Assembly (NCBI GenBank): GCA_035685445.1
Contig: DASSAK010000069.1
Coordinates: 1-11,707, forward strand
DNA: 11,707 nucleotides
Direction of reading: 5' to 3'
Source: DRGT01 sp035685445
Lineage (GTDB): Archaea > Thermoproteota > Nitrososphaeria > Nitrososphaerales > Nitrosopumilaceae
This document shows, one piece after another, positions 11,288-11,707 of this stretch; position 1 is the first letter of the stretch, and every line of letters starts with the position of its first letter. The position numbers were made by a program, and so were the translations under genes. The notes under the pieces were generated by a model. That model did not search any database and was not told where the DNA came from. It saw only the letters and a program-made list of their open reading frames with translations.

Positions 11288-11707
11288 CTAACTACTTGGT
11301 GCAGGATATTTTTCTTTTGCGAGTTTTGCAAAGTTTTCTACTTGTTTTTCTGGAATGATTTCAAATTGTTTTGTATCTAATTTTATCTGGGCCATTCTAA
11401 TATGCTGTGTTCCCTCTTTGTCTTCACTTCCAAGATAAATTGATGCTGTTGCAAGAACAGATGCATCATCTAATGATAATTCTGGCTTGTAATTTTTTTC
11501 TAAAAATTCCGTTACTTGATCAGAACCTGAACCAATAGCTACTGCATCATATGAAATGTATGTACCACTAGGATCTGTAAGAAATAATTGACTATTGTCG
11601 TTATTGTCAACTCCACCAAGAATTAACGCTACTCCCATTGGTCTTACACCTGCGTATTGTGTAAATTGTTGGCATTGATCCGCAAGATGTTTTGCAACTG
11701 TTTCTAC
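11288..11707 (-). CDS. psmA: Proteasome subunit alpha, C-terminal part (5' end outside window)
   Basis: 139 codons are visible; the frame stays open to the window edge, reading VETVAKHLADQCQQFTQYAG at the start of the visible part. QYAGVRPMGVALILGGVD is the highly conserved strand and turn of 20S alpha subunits. It is followed by LFLTDPSGTYISYDAVAIGSGSDQVTEFLEKNY (the G-x-G-S and EFLEK elements), and SLDDASVLA also matches. Alpha subunits form the outer heptameric rings that gate entry to the proteolytic chamber. The C-terminus is short (EKYPAPSS). About 90-100 residues, including the gate and the H0 helix, should lie upstream. The Met at 11638 is internal and not the start. The methyltransferase gene begins 37 nt downstream, perhaps in the same transcript. 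Confidence 0.93.
   Translation of the reverse strand, partial: VETVAKHLADQCQQFTQYAGVRPMGVALILGGVDNNDNSQLFLTDPSGTYISYDAVAIGSGSDQVTEFLEKNYKPELSLDDASVLATASIYLGSEDKEGTQHIRMAQIKLDTKQFEIIPEKQVENFAKLAKEKYPAPSS

Noticed and set aside
11638..11638. Met at 11638 as the start of a 116-residue protein
   Set aside because: The frame continues upstream to the window edge with conserved proteasome alpha sequence (QQFTQYAGVRP), so this Met is internal to a truncated gene.

Overview
The window is AT-rich archaeal DNA, and every gene in it that I can support lies on the minus strand, so transcription runs from position 11707 towards 1. Most of it is an archaeal S10/spc-type ribosomal protein cluster. It carries archaeal/eukaryotic marker genes (eS4, an RNase P Rpp29 subunit, zinc-binding uS14, a proteasome alpha subunit, a SPOUT1-type RNA methyltransferase). 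Low GC, the gene set and the style of the small membrane and secreted proteins suggest an ammonia-oxidising Nitrososphaerota (Thaumarchaeota), probably Nitrosopumilales. The lineage is inferred from memory, not from a search.

Layout in transcription order. 11707-11288: C-terminal half of a proteasome alpha subunit (5' end outside the window). 11250-10432: SPOUT-class RNA methyltransferase of the COG2106 type, a frequent neighbour of uL3 in archaea. 10413-10303: a 36-residue one-helix membrane microprotein. About 10253-10247: a clear TATA box for the ribosomal operon. 10218-2325: uL3, uL4, uL23, uS19, uL22, uS3, uL29, Rpp29, uS17, uL14, uL24, eS4, uL5, uS14, uS8, uL6. Almost all of these overlap or abut (ATGA, TAATG or 0-6 nt gaps), so they form one translationally coupled unit. 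uL2, normally between uL23 and uS19, is absent and a 45-nt gap remains. The downstream half of the usual spc operon (eL32, eL19, uL18, uS5, uL30, uL15) does not follow uL6.

After uL6 come a 95-residue unknown ORF, tRNA-Asn(GTT) with an encoded CCA, and a 189-nt spacer crowded with dyad symmetries. Then follow a small CxxC/CxxC zinc-ribbon protein, a two-helix membrane protein, a 148-residue unknown protein and a secreted protein with a cleavable signal peptide. Two of these last genes have a TATA box about 25-30 bp before the ATG, which predicts nearly leaderless mRNAs. Genes that start with TTG mostly have a strong Shine-Dalgarno sequence.

The ribosomal cluster is ordinary in content apart from its missing members and the charged tails of uL24 and uS3. 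The least explained part is the spacer at 1710-1898. It holds two 28-bp palindromes, 24/28 identical and 71 bp apart, that differ by one dyad-preserving double substitution. It also holds two ATACC/GGTAT inverted repeats around the putative promoter and leader of the zinc-ribbon gene. I see no mobile element, CRISPR array or clear new multi-gene system.
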